Positions 1 through 8,733 are shown, numbered from the stretch's first letter. The stretch: DNA of 33,723 nt from Gammaproteobacteria bacterium (GCA_020851435.1 JADZCS010000086.1:1-33723); one strand, 5' to 3'. Program-made: numbers and translations. Notes: generated by a model not told the origin, from the letters alone.

Positions 1-115
1 AACGGCCTGCGTTGACCAGGCCGAAGACTTGAGTCCACAATCGAGTCCATTCCGTGACGCTTGGATCGGAAAAAACGTTCGTAATAAACGAGTTAGCGAC
101 CGGGTGCTGTTCCCA
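1..115 (-). other. Unidentified open frame running off the left edge
   Basis: A minus-strand frame stays open from the TGA at 116-118 to the window edge (38 codons). It includes a stretch reading ITNVFSDPSVTEWTRLWTQV, whose composition looks protein-like (hydrophobic and aromatic residues spaced as in helices). No ATG or GTG lies near its beginning, and its first codons overlap the tRNA-like repeat at 110-127. It may therefore be the remainder of a gene whose 5' end was replaced at that repeat. I do not recognise a family. An open frame this short in GC-rich DNA can occur by chance. Confidence 0.2.
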
Positions 116-127
116 TCACCCGCTCCA
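110..127 (+). repeat. Partial tRNA-Gly 3'-end repeat (copy 1)
   Basis: The 18 bases here are identical to the last 18 bases (end of the T-arm, acceptor strand and CCA) of the repeats at 11,628-11,645 and 12,516-12,533. The preceding bases no longer match, so the T-loop is lost. No tRNA body lies upstream. It is read as a degraded attachment-site remnant marking the left side of the accessory segment. A chance 18-base match is unlikely. Confidence 0.55.
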
Positions 128-229
128 ACCGCTTGAATCCCGCGTCTCCTGACAATCCATTGGGTGCCGGACTCCATCCCGAACGCGGCACGTTGTCTCA
201 GGGCGTCCGACCTGGGTCTGAGTGATCAC

Positions 230-378
230 AGGTGGCCGCTGGGCTTCGTCGCAGAGTTCGCGCACCTTCACCTTGCCATGCTGCAAGGTGCGCTTCCCGG
301 ACGCGGTGATTTCATACAGCCGCCGGTACTTGCCGTTGACCACCACGCTCTTCGAGCGCAGGTAGCGAGACAGCCTTC
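230..378 (-). pseudogene. PadR-family regulator, C-terminal fragment
   Basis: The minus-strand frame contains YLRSKSVVVNGKYRRLYEIT, followed by an ASGKRTL and VKVRELCDE stretch. This matches the wing and following helix of PadR-type winged-helix repressors, which typically read E-G-x-L-x-S ... V-x-G-K-x-R-K/R-x-Y-x-I-T-x-x-G. An in-frame TGA lies directly upstream (about 379-381), so the DNA-binding helices are missing. The frame after the ELCDE segment no longer resembles the family. It is best read as a non-functional scrap. It lies between the tRNA-like repeat at 110-127 and the flavoprotein scrap at 421-516. Confidence 0.5.
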
Positions 379-420
379 AGCAGCTGAACCACGGGCACAG
401 CACCCAACCGTGTAGCGGTG

Positions 421-516
421 TCAGCCGCGTTCGCGCGCCTGCTTGACGTACGGGCCCACGTGGGCGATTTCCGGATCGATGTAGGTGCACCACGGAATCG
501 TTGCCGGCGCAAGCCG
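421..516 (-). pseudogene. MerA-like flavin disulfide oxidoreductase fragment
   Basis: The minus-strand frame ends in a TGA at 421-423 and reads TIPWCTYIDPEIAHVGPYVK followed by QARERG. The P-W-C-T-Y-x-D-P-E-I-A-H-V-G block is the signature at the start of the dimerisation domain of mercuric reductase-like pyridine nucleotide-disulfide oxidoreductases. Only about 31 codons remain: the FAD and NAD(P) domains upstream and the rest of the dimerisation domain downstream are absent. It is a decayed fragment just beyond the 3' end of pgm and was probably left by recombination at the island edge. Confidence 0.5.
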
Positions 517-536
517 CCATCGGTGACGACCTGACG

Positions 537-2216
537 TCAGTCGTGCCGATCGGCGGTCGGGGAGGGCGGAGCGATAGCCATGCCCACGATGGCTTGCGCC
601 TGCGAAAGGATGCGCTGCAGGTGGTCGGAGCCGCTGAAGCTCTCAGCATAGATCTTGTAGATGTCCTCGGTGCCAGACGGTCGCGCGGCGAACCAGCCGT
701 TATCGGTGACGACCTTGATGCCGCCGATCGCGGCGCCGTTGCCCGGGGCGGTGCTGAGGATGGCAGTGATCTTCTCGCCCGCCAACTCGGTGGCCTGCAC
801 GCGCTGCGGCGCAAGTGCCGCGAGTTGCTTCTTCTGCTGCGGTGTCGCAGCCGCCTCGACCCGCTCAGTGAGCGGGTCGCCGAACTCGTGCGCTAGCGCC
901 GTATACAGCGTGCCCGGATCGCTTCCCACGCGCGCCGTGATCTCGGCCGAAAGCAGTGCCGCCGCGATGCCGTCCTTGTCGGTGGTCCACGCGGTGGCGT
1001 CGCGCCGCAGGAAAGTGGCGCCGGCGCTTTCTTCGCCAGCGAAACCGAGCGAGCCATCGTGCAGGCCCGAGGCGAACCACTTGAAGCCGACGGGTACCTC
1101 GTAGACCGCGCGTCCCAGTCGCGCGGCGACCTGGTCGATGAGGCGCGTGGTGACTACGGTCTTGCCCACGGCGGACTTCGCGCCCCATTGGGGGCGGTGC
1201 CGGAACAGGTAGTCAACGGCCACCGACAGATAGTGGTTTGCCGGCAGCAGGCCGGCCTGTGGCGTGACGATGCCGTGACGGTCGTGGTCGGTGTCGCAGG
1301 CGAACGCGATGTCGAAGCGGTCCTTGATGTCGAGAAGGCACTGCATCGCGTACGGCGAGGAGGGGTCCATGCGGATACGGCCGTCCCAGTCGACGGTCAT
1401 GAAGCGAAAGGTCGGGTCGACGACGTCGTTCACGACCTCGAGTTGGAGCCGATAGCGCTCGGCGATGCGTGCCCAGTAGTGCACCCCCGCGCCGCCGAGC
1501 GGATCGACACCCATGCGGATGTGCCCATCGCGGATCGCCTGCATGTCGATCACCTGGTCGAGTTCGGCAACGTAGGCGCCAAGGAAGTCGTGGCGATGCG
1601 TTGTCGCCGCCCGCAATGCCCGCGCGTGCGCCATGCGCTTGACGCCGTCGAGGCGATGTTCCAGCAGCACGTTGGCCGCGGCCTCGATCCAGCCGGTAAC
1701 TTCCTGGCCGGCCGGGCCGCCATTCGGGGGGTTGTACTTGAAGCCGCCGTCCTCGGGCGGGTTATGCGAGGGCGTCACGACGATGCCGTCGGCCAGTGCA
1801 GAATCGCGCCGACGGTTGTGCACCAGGATCGCGTGCGAGATGGCAGGCGTCGGCGTGGGCTCGTCGTCGATGGCGAGCACCACGTCGACGCCGTTGCCTG
1901 CCAGCACCTCCAGCGCGCTCGCACATGCGGGCAGCGACAGCGCATGGGTGTCGATGCCGAGAAAGAGCGGCCCCGTGATGCCCTTGGCTTGGCGGTACGC
2001 GCAGATCGCCTGTGTGATCGCCAGCACGTGCGCTTCGTTGAACGATGTGTCGAACGATGAGCCGCGGTGCCCCGAGGTCCCGAAGGCGACGCGCTGTGCC
2101 GGCGCGGCAGGGTCTGGAACCTGGGCGTAGTAGGCGGCGATGAGCTCGTCCACATCGACGAGCAGCGAGGGCGGCGCCGCCTTGCCGGCCAGAGGGCTGA
2201 TGCGGGTACTCGTCAT
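537..2216 (-). CDS. pgm: Phosphoglucomutase (alpha-D-glucose phosphate-specific)
   Basis: 559 aa, close to the usual length of the E. coli Pgm type (about 546 aa). Pgm interconverts glucose 1-phosphate and glucose 6-phosphate in the cytoplasm, linking glycogen/nucleotide-sugar pools to glycolysis and the pentose phosphate pathway. The phosphorylatable serine is Ser150 in TPSHNPP. The Mg-binding loop is D308-x-D310-x-D312 followed by R (CDTDHDRHG). The sugar-binding GEESAG lies near 394-399, and the phosphate-binding RPSGTED at 512-518. AFGTSGHRG at 44-52 is the typical N-terminal signature. It is the last gene of the gnd-zwf-orf-tal-pgm cluster, 110 bases after tal, with no strong ribosome-binding site at the ATG. 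The product would feed glucose 6-phosphate to the zwf product encoded upstream. Confidence 0.95.
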   Translation of the reverse strand: MTSTRISPLAGKAAPPSLLVDVDELIAAYYAQVPDPAAPAQRVAFGTSGHRGSSFDTSFNEAHVLAITQAICAYRQAKGITGPLFLGIDTHALSLPACASALEVLAGNGVDVVLAIDDEPTPTPAISHAILVHNRRRDSALADGIVVTPSHNPPEDGGFKYNPPNGGPAGQEVTGWIEAAANVLLEHRLDGVKRMAHARALRAATTHRHDFLGAYVAELDQVIDMQAIRDGHIRMGVDPLGGAGVHYWARIAERYRLQLEVVNDVVDPTFRFMTVDWDGRIRMDPSSPYAMQCLLDIKDRFDIAFACDTDHDRHGIVTPQAGLLPANHYLSVAVDYLFRHRPQWGAKSAVGKTVVTTRLIDQVAARLGRAVYEVPVGFKWFASGLHDGSLGFAGEESAGATFLRRDATAWTTDKDGIAAALLSAEITARVGSDPGTLYTALAHEFGDPLTERVEAAATPQQKKQLAALAPQRVQATELAGEKITAILSTAPGNGAAIGGIKVVTDNGWFAARPSGTEDIYKIYAESFSGSDHLQRILSQAQAIVGMAIAPPSPTADRHD

Positions 2217-2326
2217 GCTGCGGCTAGCGGCGGCATGCCCGCCGTGCGGGCCGCGGGGTCGGGCCGCTGTCCGTGCCGCTGTCCATATCGCAGGGTGCCG
2301 ACGCGTCGAGCGAGCTCATGGCCGTC

Positions 2327-3421
2327 TCAACCTGCGCTCGCCCTTCCGGGCTGCACAATCTTTTCCTTGATGCGCGACAGCAGCGCCGCCCAGGAGGTCG
2401 AGAACGCCTCGATGCCCTTGCGTTGCAGTTGTGCCGCCAGCGCGTCGTCGTCGACGCCTTCACGCCTGAACTCCGCGAGCACCGCCTCGGCGTAGCCGCC
2501 GTCCACGGACATAGCGGGGCCGACCTTGCCGTGATCGGCGAAGGCCAGCAGCGTCTTGTCGGGCATGGTGTTGATCGTACCGGGGGCCACAAACGCCTCG
2601 ATGTAGAGCGTATCCGCCGCCTGCGGATCCTTGGTCCCAGTGCTCGCCCACAGCAAGCGCTGGGGATGGGCGCCGGCCTGGGCGAGCTTTTGCCAGCGCG
2701 CCGATGCCAGCAGATCACGGTAGGCCTTGTAGGTGCGCATGCCGATCGCGATGCCCAGGCGGTTGCGGTACTGCGGCGAGATGTCTTTCTTCACGGCCAC
2801 GTCCCAGCGGCTGATGAACAGCGAGGCGACCGATTCGACCTTCGGGTCGAGCCCCGCGGCGATGCGGCGTTCGATGGCGCGCATGTACGCCTCGGCCGCC
2901 GCGACGTAGTGCTCGCGCGAGAACAGCAAGGTCACGTTGATCGGCACGCCGGCAAAGATCGATTCCTCGACAGCCGGGATGCCCGCGCTCGTTCCGGGGA
3001 TCTTGATGAAGAGGTTGGCCCGCGCCGCCGCAGCGTGAAGCCGGGCGGCGGCCTGGATCGTCCTCGTGGTGTCCTCGGCGAGCAGAGGCGACACTTCGAG
3101 CGAGACCCAGCCGTCGACCCCGCCGGTGGCGCCGTGGATCGGCCGGAACAGGTCGGCGGCCTGTCTCAGGTCGTCGAGCGCGAGGGCGAAGAACAGCGCC
3201 TCGCCCGACTCCCCGCGGCGCGCCAGGTCGCGGATCGCCTCGTCGTAGGCGCCGCCGTGGCCGATCGCGTGCTCGAAGATCGTCGGATTGGAGGTCAATC
3301 CCGTCACGGACAGATCACCAATGTAGCGCGCGAGCGTGCCGTTCTTGAGCAGATCGCGGCTCAGGTTGTCCAGCCACAGGCTCTGGCCGATGGCGTGCAG
3401 TTTGCGGGTGTTGGCGTTCAT
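2327..3421 (-). CDS. tal: Transaldolase
   Basis: 364 aa. It transfers a dihydroxyacetone unit between sedoheptulose 7-phosphate and glyceraldehyde 3-phosphate in the non-oxidative pentose phosphate pathway. The Schiff-base lysine is K140 in ANLFIKIPGT. GLTSNPTIFE at 41-50 and the INVTLLFS segment at 161-168 are typical of the longer (about 360-370 aa) bacterial transaldolases. The ATG at 3421 was chosen because AGAAAGAG precedes it and homology begins at once (TRKLHAIGQSLWLDNL). The frame is open 80 codons further upstream, but that part overlaps the small gene and zwf in another frame and is low-complexity Arg-rich. It starts 8 bases after the small unknown gene at 3430-3624 and is followed by pgm. 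Confidence 0.94.
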   Translation of the reverse strand: MNANTRKLHAIGQSLWLDNLSRDLLKNGTLARYIGDLSVTGLTSNPTIFEHAIGHGGAYDEAIRDLARRGESGEALFFALALDDLRQAADLFRPIHGATGGVDGWVSLEVSPLLAEDTTRTIQAAARLHAAAARANLFIKIPGTSAGIPAVEESIFAGVPINVTLLFSREHYVAAAEAYMRAIERRIAAGLDPKVESVASLFISRWDVAVKKDISPQYRNRLGIAIGMRTYKAYRDLLASARWQKLAQAGAHPQRLLWASTGTKDPQAADTLYIEAFVAPGTINTMPDKTLLAFADHGKVGPAMSVDGGYAEAVLAEFRREGVDDDALAAQLQRKGIEAFSTSWAALLSRIKEKIVQPGRASAG

Positions 3422-3429
3422 TGCTCTTT

Positions 3430-3624
3430 CTACTGCGCGCGCGCGTCGTTGGCAGCACGAAGCCATCGCCGCGGATCGATGCCGGCCAGATCGCCGATGC
3501 TCCAGATGGTGAAGTCTGCGGGCGGGTAGCCTGCGGTGTGGATCGGCTCGACTGCGTAGTGGTCCTGCCGAACGAAGACCGTGGTCAGGCGCTGCACGGC
3601 GTCCGATGGGGCACGGGCGGTCAT
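3430..3624 (-). CDS. Small conserved-looking hypothetical protein between zwf and tal
   Basis: 64 aa, beginning [20 protein letters not shown] and ending with an [16 protein letters not shown] stretch. Its ATG overlaps the zwf stop codon (ATGA), the usual arrangement for translational coupling, and tal begins 8 bases after its stop. It has no signal peptide or membrane segment and looks like a small soluble protein. I do not recognise the family. It sits where an oxidative pentose phosphate operon often carries pgl, but at 64 aa it is far too short to be a lactonase and shows none of its motifs. Its position between two tightly packed enzyme genes makes it likely to be translated. The function is unknown. 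Confidence 0.6.
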   Translation of the reverse strand: MTARAPSDAVQRLTTVFVRQDHYAVEPIHTAGYPPADFTIWSIGDLAGIDPRRWLRAANDARAQ

Positions 3625-5045
3625 GGGCACACCTCGGCGGCGGGGTTGTGCCAGCCGCCATCCGGCGCGATCAGCGCGTCGGCAGCCTGCGGGCCCCATG
3701 TGCCCGGGGCATAGGGCAGGGACGGGTGGTGGTTCTCGAGCACCGGGTCGACGACGGCCCATGCGGCCACGACGGCATCCTGGCTCGTGAAGAGTGCGCC
3801 GTCGCCAGCCATCGCATCGCCGAGCAGCCGCTCGTAAGCCGACTCGTCGCTGGGCGTCTCCTCGCACAGATAGAGTTCGCGCTGGTCGCCGACAAAGCCC
3901 TTTCCTGCGCGCTTGACGCGCGCCGCGAGCGCGATGGCCGAGGCAGGCTGCAGCTTGAACCGCACGTAGTTGGCTCGGCCATCGGCAGGGCGCGAGTCGT
4001 CGAACAGCGCCTGCGGCGGCGGCTGCAGTTGCACCAGCACTTCGACCGCGGTGCGCGGCAGCCGCTTGCCCGAGCGCAGGTACCAGGGCACGCCGGCCCA
4101 GCGCCACGAGTCGATGTGCAGGCGCAGCGCGCTGAAGGTCTCGACATCGGAGTCGGGCGCGACCCCCTTCTCGCCTCGGTAGCCAAGGTACTGGCCGCGA
4201 ACGACGCCGTCGGGCGTGAGCGGGCGCATCGCATGGAAGACGCTCGCCTTGGCCCGCTGTACCGCCTCGAAGCTCTGGTAGGCGGGCGGCTCCATCGCCA
4301 GCAGCGCGACGATCTGGAACAGGTGGTTCTCGATCACGTCGCGCAGGCACCCGGCGCTTTCGTAGAAGCCGCCGCGCTGGCCGACGCCGAAGTCCTCGGC
4401 CAGCGTGATCTGCACGCTCGCCACGTGGCCACGGTTCCAGATCGGCTCGAGAAAGGAATTCGCAAATCGGAAATAGAGGATGTTCATGATCGCCTCCTTT
4501 CCGAGGTAGTGGTCGATGCGAAAGATCGACGACTCCGTGAACACCGAGCGCGCGACCGCATCGAGCTCGATCGCCGAGGCCAGATCGCGCCCGAACGGCT
4601 TCTCGACGATGACGCGGGCATGCGCGGCGAGGCCGGCGGCGCCCAGCTGCTGGATGACCGTGGCGAACAGCGACGGCGGGATCGCAAGATAGTGCGCAGG
4701 CCGTTGCGCACCGCCCAGCGCAGCCTTCAGCGCGCCGAAGGTGGCAGCGTCCTTGTAGTCGCCGCTGACGTAGTGCAGCAGGGAGATGAGTCGAGCGAAC
4801 GCAGCCGGGTCGTCGACACCGCCTTCGCGCTCGACGCCCTCGCGCACGCGCTGGTGCAGCTGATCGATGCTCCACTTCGACGATGCGACACCGATGATCG
4901 GAACGCTCAGCTCGCCCTTCTTCACCATCGCGTAGAGCGCGGGAAAAATCTTCCTGCCAACGAGGTCGCCCGTGAAGCCGAAGATGACCAGCGCGTCGGA
5001 GCGCGGCGCCTCGTCGGCACTGCCGGTCGGGGTGTCTTCGCCCAT
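3621..5045 (-). CDS. zwf: Glucose-6-phosphate 1-dehydrogenase
   Basis: 474 aa, within the normal range. It oxidises glucose 6-phosphate to 6-phosphogluconolactone, reducing NAD(P)+, as the entry step of the oxidative pentose phosphate pathway. Visible motifs are a nucleotide-binding loop [12 protein letters not shown] (21-32; most homologues have GxSGDLxxRK, here Thr replaces Ser), EKPFG at 149-152, the substrate-binding RIDHYLGK at 176-183 and the catalytic-base region ENHLFQI with His241. A C-terminal GTWGP is also typical. The ATG at 5045 was chosen because it follows a TGAGG sequence, lies 7 bases after the gnd stop, and is just ahead of the first conserved strand; the frame stays open upstream into gnd. 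The stop overlaps the next gene by ATGA. Confidence 0.95.
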   Translation of the reverse strand: MGEDTPTGSADEAPRSDALVIFGFTGDLVGRKIFPALYAMVKKGELSVPIIGVASSKWSIDQLHQRVREGVEREGGVDDPAAFARLISLLHYVSGDYKDAATFGALKAALGGAQRPAHYLAIPPSLFATVIQQLGAAGLAAHARVIVEKPFGRDLASAIELDAVARSVFTESSIFRIDHYLGKEAIMNILYFRFANSFLEPIWNRGHVASVQITLAEDFGVGQRGGFYESAGCLRDVIENHLFQIVALLAMEPPAYQSFEAVQRAKASVFHAMRPLTPDGVVRGQYLGYRGEKGVAPDSDVETFSALRLHIDSWRWAGVPWYLRSGKRLPRTAVEVLVQLQPPPQALFDDSRPADGRANYVRFKLQPASAIALAARVKRAGKGFVGDQRELYLCEETPSDESAYERLLGDAMAGDGALFTSQDAVVAAWAVVDPVLENHHPSLPYAPGTWGPQAADALIAPDGGWHNPAAEVCP

Positions 5046-5052
5046 CGCGGCC

Positions 5053-6066
5053 TCAGGCCTTCTTCTCGACATGGCCGCCGAACTCATGCCGCATGGCCGA
5101 CAGCAGGCGGTCAGCAAAATCGGCCTCGCCACGCGAAGCGAAGCGGCTGTACAAGGCCGCGCTCAGGACTTGCGTGGGAACAGCCTCGTCGATGGCGGCA
5201 TGGATGGTCCAGCGGCCCTCGCCGGAGTCGGCAACGTGCCCGTCGTAACCCGAGAGCTGAGGGTCCTTCAGCAGCGCGTGAGCGGTCAGGTCGAGCAGCC
5301 ACGATCCGATGACGCTGCCGCGGCGCCAGACTTCGGCGATCCCGGGGAGGTTCAGGTCGTATTGATAGAACTCGGGATGGCGCAGCGGTGTCGTCTCCGA
5401 ATCGCCCGCGCGCTCGCGCTGACCGGTGTCGGCGTGGCGCAGGATGTTGAGCCCTTCCGCGTACGCGGCCATCATGGCGTACTCGATGCCGTTGTGGACC
5501 ATCTTGACGAAGTGGCCCGCGCCGTGTGCACCACAGTGCATGAAACCCTGCTCGGCATCGTCAACGCGGCCCGCGCGCCCGGGCGTGCGCGCCGCCGCCT
5601 CGAGGCCGGGCGCGAGCGCCGAGAAGATCGGCTTGAGGTGTTCGACGGTGCTCGCGTCGCCGCCGATCATCAGGCAATAGCCGCGCTCCTGGCCGGCCAC
5701 CCCGCCGCTCGTACCTACGTCGACATAGTGGACACCGGAGGCGGCCAGGCGCTTCGCGCGTGGGACGTCATCATGGTAGTACGAGTTGCCGCCGTCGATC
5801 ACGATGTCGCCGGCGTCCAGATGCGCAGCGAGCGCGTCGAGCACGGAGTCGACGACGGCCGCCGGCAGCATCAACCAGATCGCCCGGGGCTTGGACAGCG
5901 TGGCCACCAATTCGGCGAGTGACGCTGCGGCGATGGCACCTTCGACGTGAAGGGCCTGCACAGCATATGCCTGCGCGTCGTGAACGACGCAGACGTGGCC
6001 TTTCGTGAGCAGGCGCCGCACCATGCTCGCGCCCATTCGACCCAAACCGATCATCCCGAGCTGCAT
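5053..6066 (-). CDS. gnd: 6-phosphogluconate dehydrogenase, decarboxylating (short form)
   Basis: 337 aa, matching the short bacterial GndA-type enzymes rather than the about 470-aa form. It converts 6-phosphogluconate to ribulose 5-phosphate and CO2 with reduction of NAD(P)+. The Rossmann motif GLGRMG is at 7-12, [10 protein letters not shown] at 91-100, the GTSGG block at 118-122, and the catalytic-lysine motif [15 protein letters not shown] with K188. The ATG at 6066 is preceded by GGAG at good distance and begins directly with the dinucleotide-binding strand MQLGMIGLG. It is the first gene of the minus-strand sugar-phosphate cluster, diverging from the nitric oxide reductase gene. Short forms are often NAD-preferring, but I cannot assign cofactor preference from this sequence. 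Confidence 0.94.
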   Translation of the reverse strand: MQLGMIGLGRMGASMVRRLLTKGHVCVVHDAQAYAVQALHVEGAIAAASLAELVATLSKPRAIWLMLPAAVVDSVLDALAAHLDAGDIVIDGGNSYYHDDVPRAKRLAASGVHYVDVGTSGGVAGQERGYCLMIGGDASTVEHLKPIFSALAPGLEAAARTPGRAGRVDDAEQGFMHCGAHGAGHFVKMVHNGIEYAMMAAYAEGLNILRHADTGQRERAGDSETTPLRHPEFYQYDLNLPGIAEVWRRGSVIGSWLLDLTAHALLKDPQLSGYDGHVADSGEGRWTIHAAIDEAVPTQVLSAALYSRFASRGEADFADRLLSAMRHEFGGHVEKKA

Positions 6067-6086
6067 GGCTACTCCGTTGATCGTCG

Positions 6087-6105
6087 TCCGCCTGCCGCAG
6101 GCGGA
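6087..6105. promoter_or_regulatory. 19-bp perfect palindrome in the gnd/norZ divergent intergenic region
   Basis: TCCGCCTGCCGCAGGCGGA is a perfect inverted repeat with 9-base arms around one central C, starting 20 bases upstream of the gnd ATG. It lies in the 229-base space (6067-6295) between two divergent transcription units. It could be an operator for the gnd cluster, a hairpin in the 5' leader, or a dispersed extragenic palindrome. I saw no convincing FNR-type (TTGAT-N4-ATCAA) or sigma-54 site in this spacer and no clear -10/-35 pair. Confidence 0.4.
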
Positions 6106-6295
6106 TCCGCCGCACGGCGTCATGTTCGTTGCCGTCAATTTGGACCGCGAGCAGTCGGGGTGGTTCCACCAAAGCGCATCGATCCCGCGCGGCAAGGGAT
6201 GGTTCGTTGCAGGGATGTCCTCCGTGCGGGTGCGCACGGACGCCCCGTCGCCTTCGGCCTATGGTTCAGCAGGAACGTTCGGCCTGTGGTGCAGC

Positions 6296-8653
6296 ATGAA
6301 CGACACGAGCATTAGCGAACAACCTTTGAGCGAGGAGCATGACGCGCTATCGCCGTGGTGGCTGCGCACCATCGCCATCGTGATGCTGTTCGGCTTTGCC
6401 GGGCTGCTCACCATCACGACGCTTGCCTATCGCGACGCGCCCCCCATCCCGGCGCAGGTCGTGGATCAACGAGGCGTCGCGCTGTTCAATGGCGACGACA
6501 TACGCGATGGGCAGGCGGTGTTCCTCAAGTACGGGCTGATGGCTAACGGCAGCATCTGGGGCCACGGCGCCTATCTCGGCCCCGATTACTCTGCCGAGGC
6601 GCTGCATCGCATGGGCAAGCGTACCGCCGAGGCGATCTCGCAGCAGCGGTACGGGAAAGCTCCGTCAGCGCTGACGGCGTCGCAACAGGCCGCCGTCCAG
6701 GCAGAAACGGCAGTGGCGCTCAAGACCAACCGATACGAAGCCGCTACCGGGATCCTGCGTTCCAGCGAGGCCCAGGCAGTCGCCTATCGCGAAGAAATAT
6801 CGCATTGGGCGACCTATTTCCACGATCCATCTCGCAACGGTGGGCTCAAGGTCGATCTGGTCACCAATCCCGCCGAGTTGCGCCAGTTCGCCGCGTTCGT
6901 CACCTGGGCGGCATGGGCGTCGGTGGCCGACCGGCCCGGCGAGCACCATTCCTACACCAACAACTTTCCCTACGACCCGAGCGTAGGAAACCTGCCCACG
7001 GCGGATGCGGTGTTGTGGAGCGCGCTGAGCCTCATCATGCTGCTGGCCGGCACCGCGGTGGTGTTGCTAGCCTTCGGCAGGTTCGACTACTTGGGCTGGA
7101 TTACGCGCGGGCATCATGTGCATCCGCAACTGCTGCCGGGTCGAGCCAGCCCCGGTCAGCAGGCCCTGGTGAAGTTCTGTGTCGTCGTCGCACTGCTTTT
7201 CCTGGCGCAGACCATGGTGGGCGGCGCCGTGGCCCACTATCGCGCCGACCCCGTCACGTTCTATGGCTTCGATCTGGCGCGGGTGTTTCCGAGCAACCTG
7301 ATGCGCACCTGGCACCTGCAATTGGCGATCTTCTGGATCGCGACTGCATACGTCGCGGCGGCGTTGTTCCTCGGCCGCTCGTTGCGCTCCGACGAGCCGC
7401 GCTGGCTGGCGCTCAGCACGCACGTGCTCTTCGCTGCGTTCGCCCTGGTCATCGGTGGCAGCCTGCTCGGGGAGTGGCTGGGGATGTCTCAGCTGCTGGG
7501 TCGATGGTGGTTCTGGATTGGCGACCAGGGCTGGGAGTATCTCGAGCTCGGGCGCGTGTGGCAATTGCTGCTCGTCGTGGGCTTGGCCGCCTGGTTCGTG
7601 CTGCTGTGGATCCTCGTTCGACCGCGCGCGCTGGCCCATCCAGAATCGAGGCCCGTCGTCAGGATGTTCCTCGTGGCGGCATTGGCGATACCCGTCTTCT
7701 ATGTGCCTGCCCTGCTGTTCGGCGCGAAGACGAACTTCACGGTCGTCGACACCTGGCGCTTCTGGATCATCCACCTGTGGGTGGAAGGCTTCTTCGAGTT
7801 CTTCGCGACCGTGGTGGTGGCCCTGACGTTCTATCAGCTCGGTTTGACGCGCCGCAACGTGGCCTTGCGGGTGATCTACCTCGACGCCATCCTGTATTTC
7901 CTCGGCGGCCTGATGGGCACCGGGCATCACTGGTACTTCACCGGCCAGGGCAACGTGAACATGTCGTTGTCGGCACTGTTCTCGGTGCTCGAGGTCGTGC
8001 CGCTCACGCTGCTGACCCTCGATGCATGGGACTTCGTTCGCACGACGAAAGGCGACTGCGACGTATGCGGCAAGGCGATCGCGATACCGCACAAATGGAC
8101 GTTCTACTTTCTGATGTCGGTGGGCTTCTGGAACTTCGTGGGAGCGGGGATCTTCGGATTCCTGATCAACCTCCCGATCGTCAGCTACTACGAGGTCGGC
8201 ACCCAGCTGACTCCGAACCATGGCCATGCCGCGCTGATGGGCGTGTTCGGGATGCTGGCGATTGCGCTAATGGTGTTCGTGCTCCGTCAAACCAGCGACG
8301 ACGCGCGCTGGCAGGGCATCGAGAAGTACATCAAGGTCGCCTTCTGGGGCACAAACGCGGGCCTGGCGATGATGGTCGCGATGAGCCTGTTCCCTAGCGG
8401 AGTGCTGCAGGTGTGGGACGTGCTGCAGAACGGCTACTGGCATGCGCGCAGCCTCGAGTACATCGGCAGCGAACGGTCCCGCTTCATTGAATGGCTGCGC
8501 ATGCCCGGCGACCTGGTTTTCATAGTGTGTGGCGCATTGCCGCTGGTGATCGCGTCGCTCAAGGCCTATCGCGGGGTGCGCGCCGCAACGCATGGCATCG
8601 CAGCGCCTGAAGCGATTCCGCCTTCGCCTGCTGTCGTGCCCCTGCCGCGCTGA
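6296..8653 (+). CDS. norZ: Quinol-dependent nitric oxide reductase (qNOR)
   Basis: 785 aa integral membrane enzyme reducing 2 NO to N2O with electrons from quinol. An N-terminal helix (about 21-45) is followed by a periplasmic domain resembling NorC but with no CXXCH heme-c site, then a multi-helix NorB-like core. The expected ligand set is complete: His340 in RTWHLQ (heme b), His493 and Glu497 in IIHLWVEG plus His544/His545 in GTGHHWYF (FeB site), and His642-x-His644 in NHGHAAL (hemes b3 and b). The ATG at 6296 is the first that puts the protein at family length, though its ribosome-binding site is weak. Unusual: a loop between two helices carries C588-x-x-C591 (GDCDVCGKA), which I do not recall in typical qNORs. 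It is divergent from gnd and 80 bases ahead of tkt. Confidence 0.93.
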   Translation: MNDTSISEQPLSEEHDALSPWWLRTIAIVMLFGFAGLLTITTLAYRDAPPIPAQVVDQRGVALFNGDDIRDGQAVFLKYGLMANGSIWGHGAYLGPDYSAEALHRMGKRTAEAISQQRYGKAPSALTASQQAAVQAETAVALKTNRYEAATGILRSSEAQAVAYREEISHWATYFHDPSRNGGLKVDLVTNPAELRQFAAFVTWAAWASVADRPGEHHSYTNNFPYDPSVGNLPTADAVLWSALSLIMLLAGTAVVLLAFGRFDYLGWITRGHHVHPQLLPGRASPGQQALVKFCVVVALLFLAQTMVGGAVAHYRADPVTFYGFDLARVFPSNLMRTWHLQLAIFWIATAYVAAALFLGRSLRSDEPRWLALSTHVLFAAFALVIGGSLLGEWLGMSQLLGRWWFWIGDQGWEYLELGRVWQLLLVVGLAAWFVLLWILVRPRALAHPESRPVVRMFLVAALAIPVFYVPALLFGAKTNFTVVDTWRFWIIHLWVEGFFEFFATVVVALTFYQLGLTRRNVALRVIYLDAILYFLGGLMGTGHHWYFTGQGNVNMSLSALFSVLEVVPLTLLTLDAWDFVRTTKGDCDVCGKAIAIPHKWTFYFLMSVGFWNFVGAGIFGFLINLPIVSYYEVGTQLTPNHGHAALMGVFGMLAIALMVFVLRQTSDDARWQGIEKYIKVAFWGTNAGLAMMVAMSLFPSGVLQVWDVLQNGYWHARSLEYIGSERSRFIEWLRMPGDLVFIVCGALPLVIASLKAYRGVRAATHGIAAPEAIPPSPAVVPLPR

Positions 8654-8733
8654 GGCGCATTGCACCCTCTCCCGAAATAGGGATTCTCGTCGCCGCTTTC
8701 CGCCTTGCGACTAACTGGATATAGGAGGTCGCC

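Noticed and set aside
2237-2251. GCCCGC-CGT-GCGGGC hairpin between tal and pgm
   Set aside because: The stem has six pairs with a 3-base loop and no T-run, in very GC-rich DNA; hairpins like this arise by chance. pgm is probably still read from the same transcript.
3430-4875. Long minus-strand Arg-rich frame overlapping zwf
   Set aside because: It is a shadow frame of zwf in high-GC DNA. Only its last 64 codons, from the ATG at 3,624, are credible as a gene.
6067-6295. FNR/NNR-type or sigma-54 promoter for norZ
   Set aside because: A TTGAT half-site occurs near the gnd start, but no matching ATCAA half lies at the right spacing, and no GG-N10-GC element is convincing.
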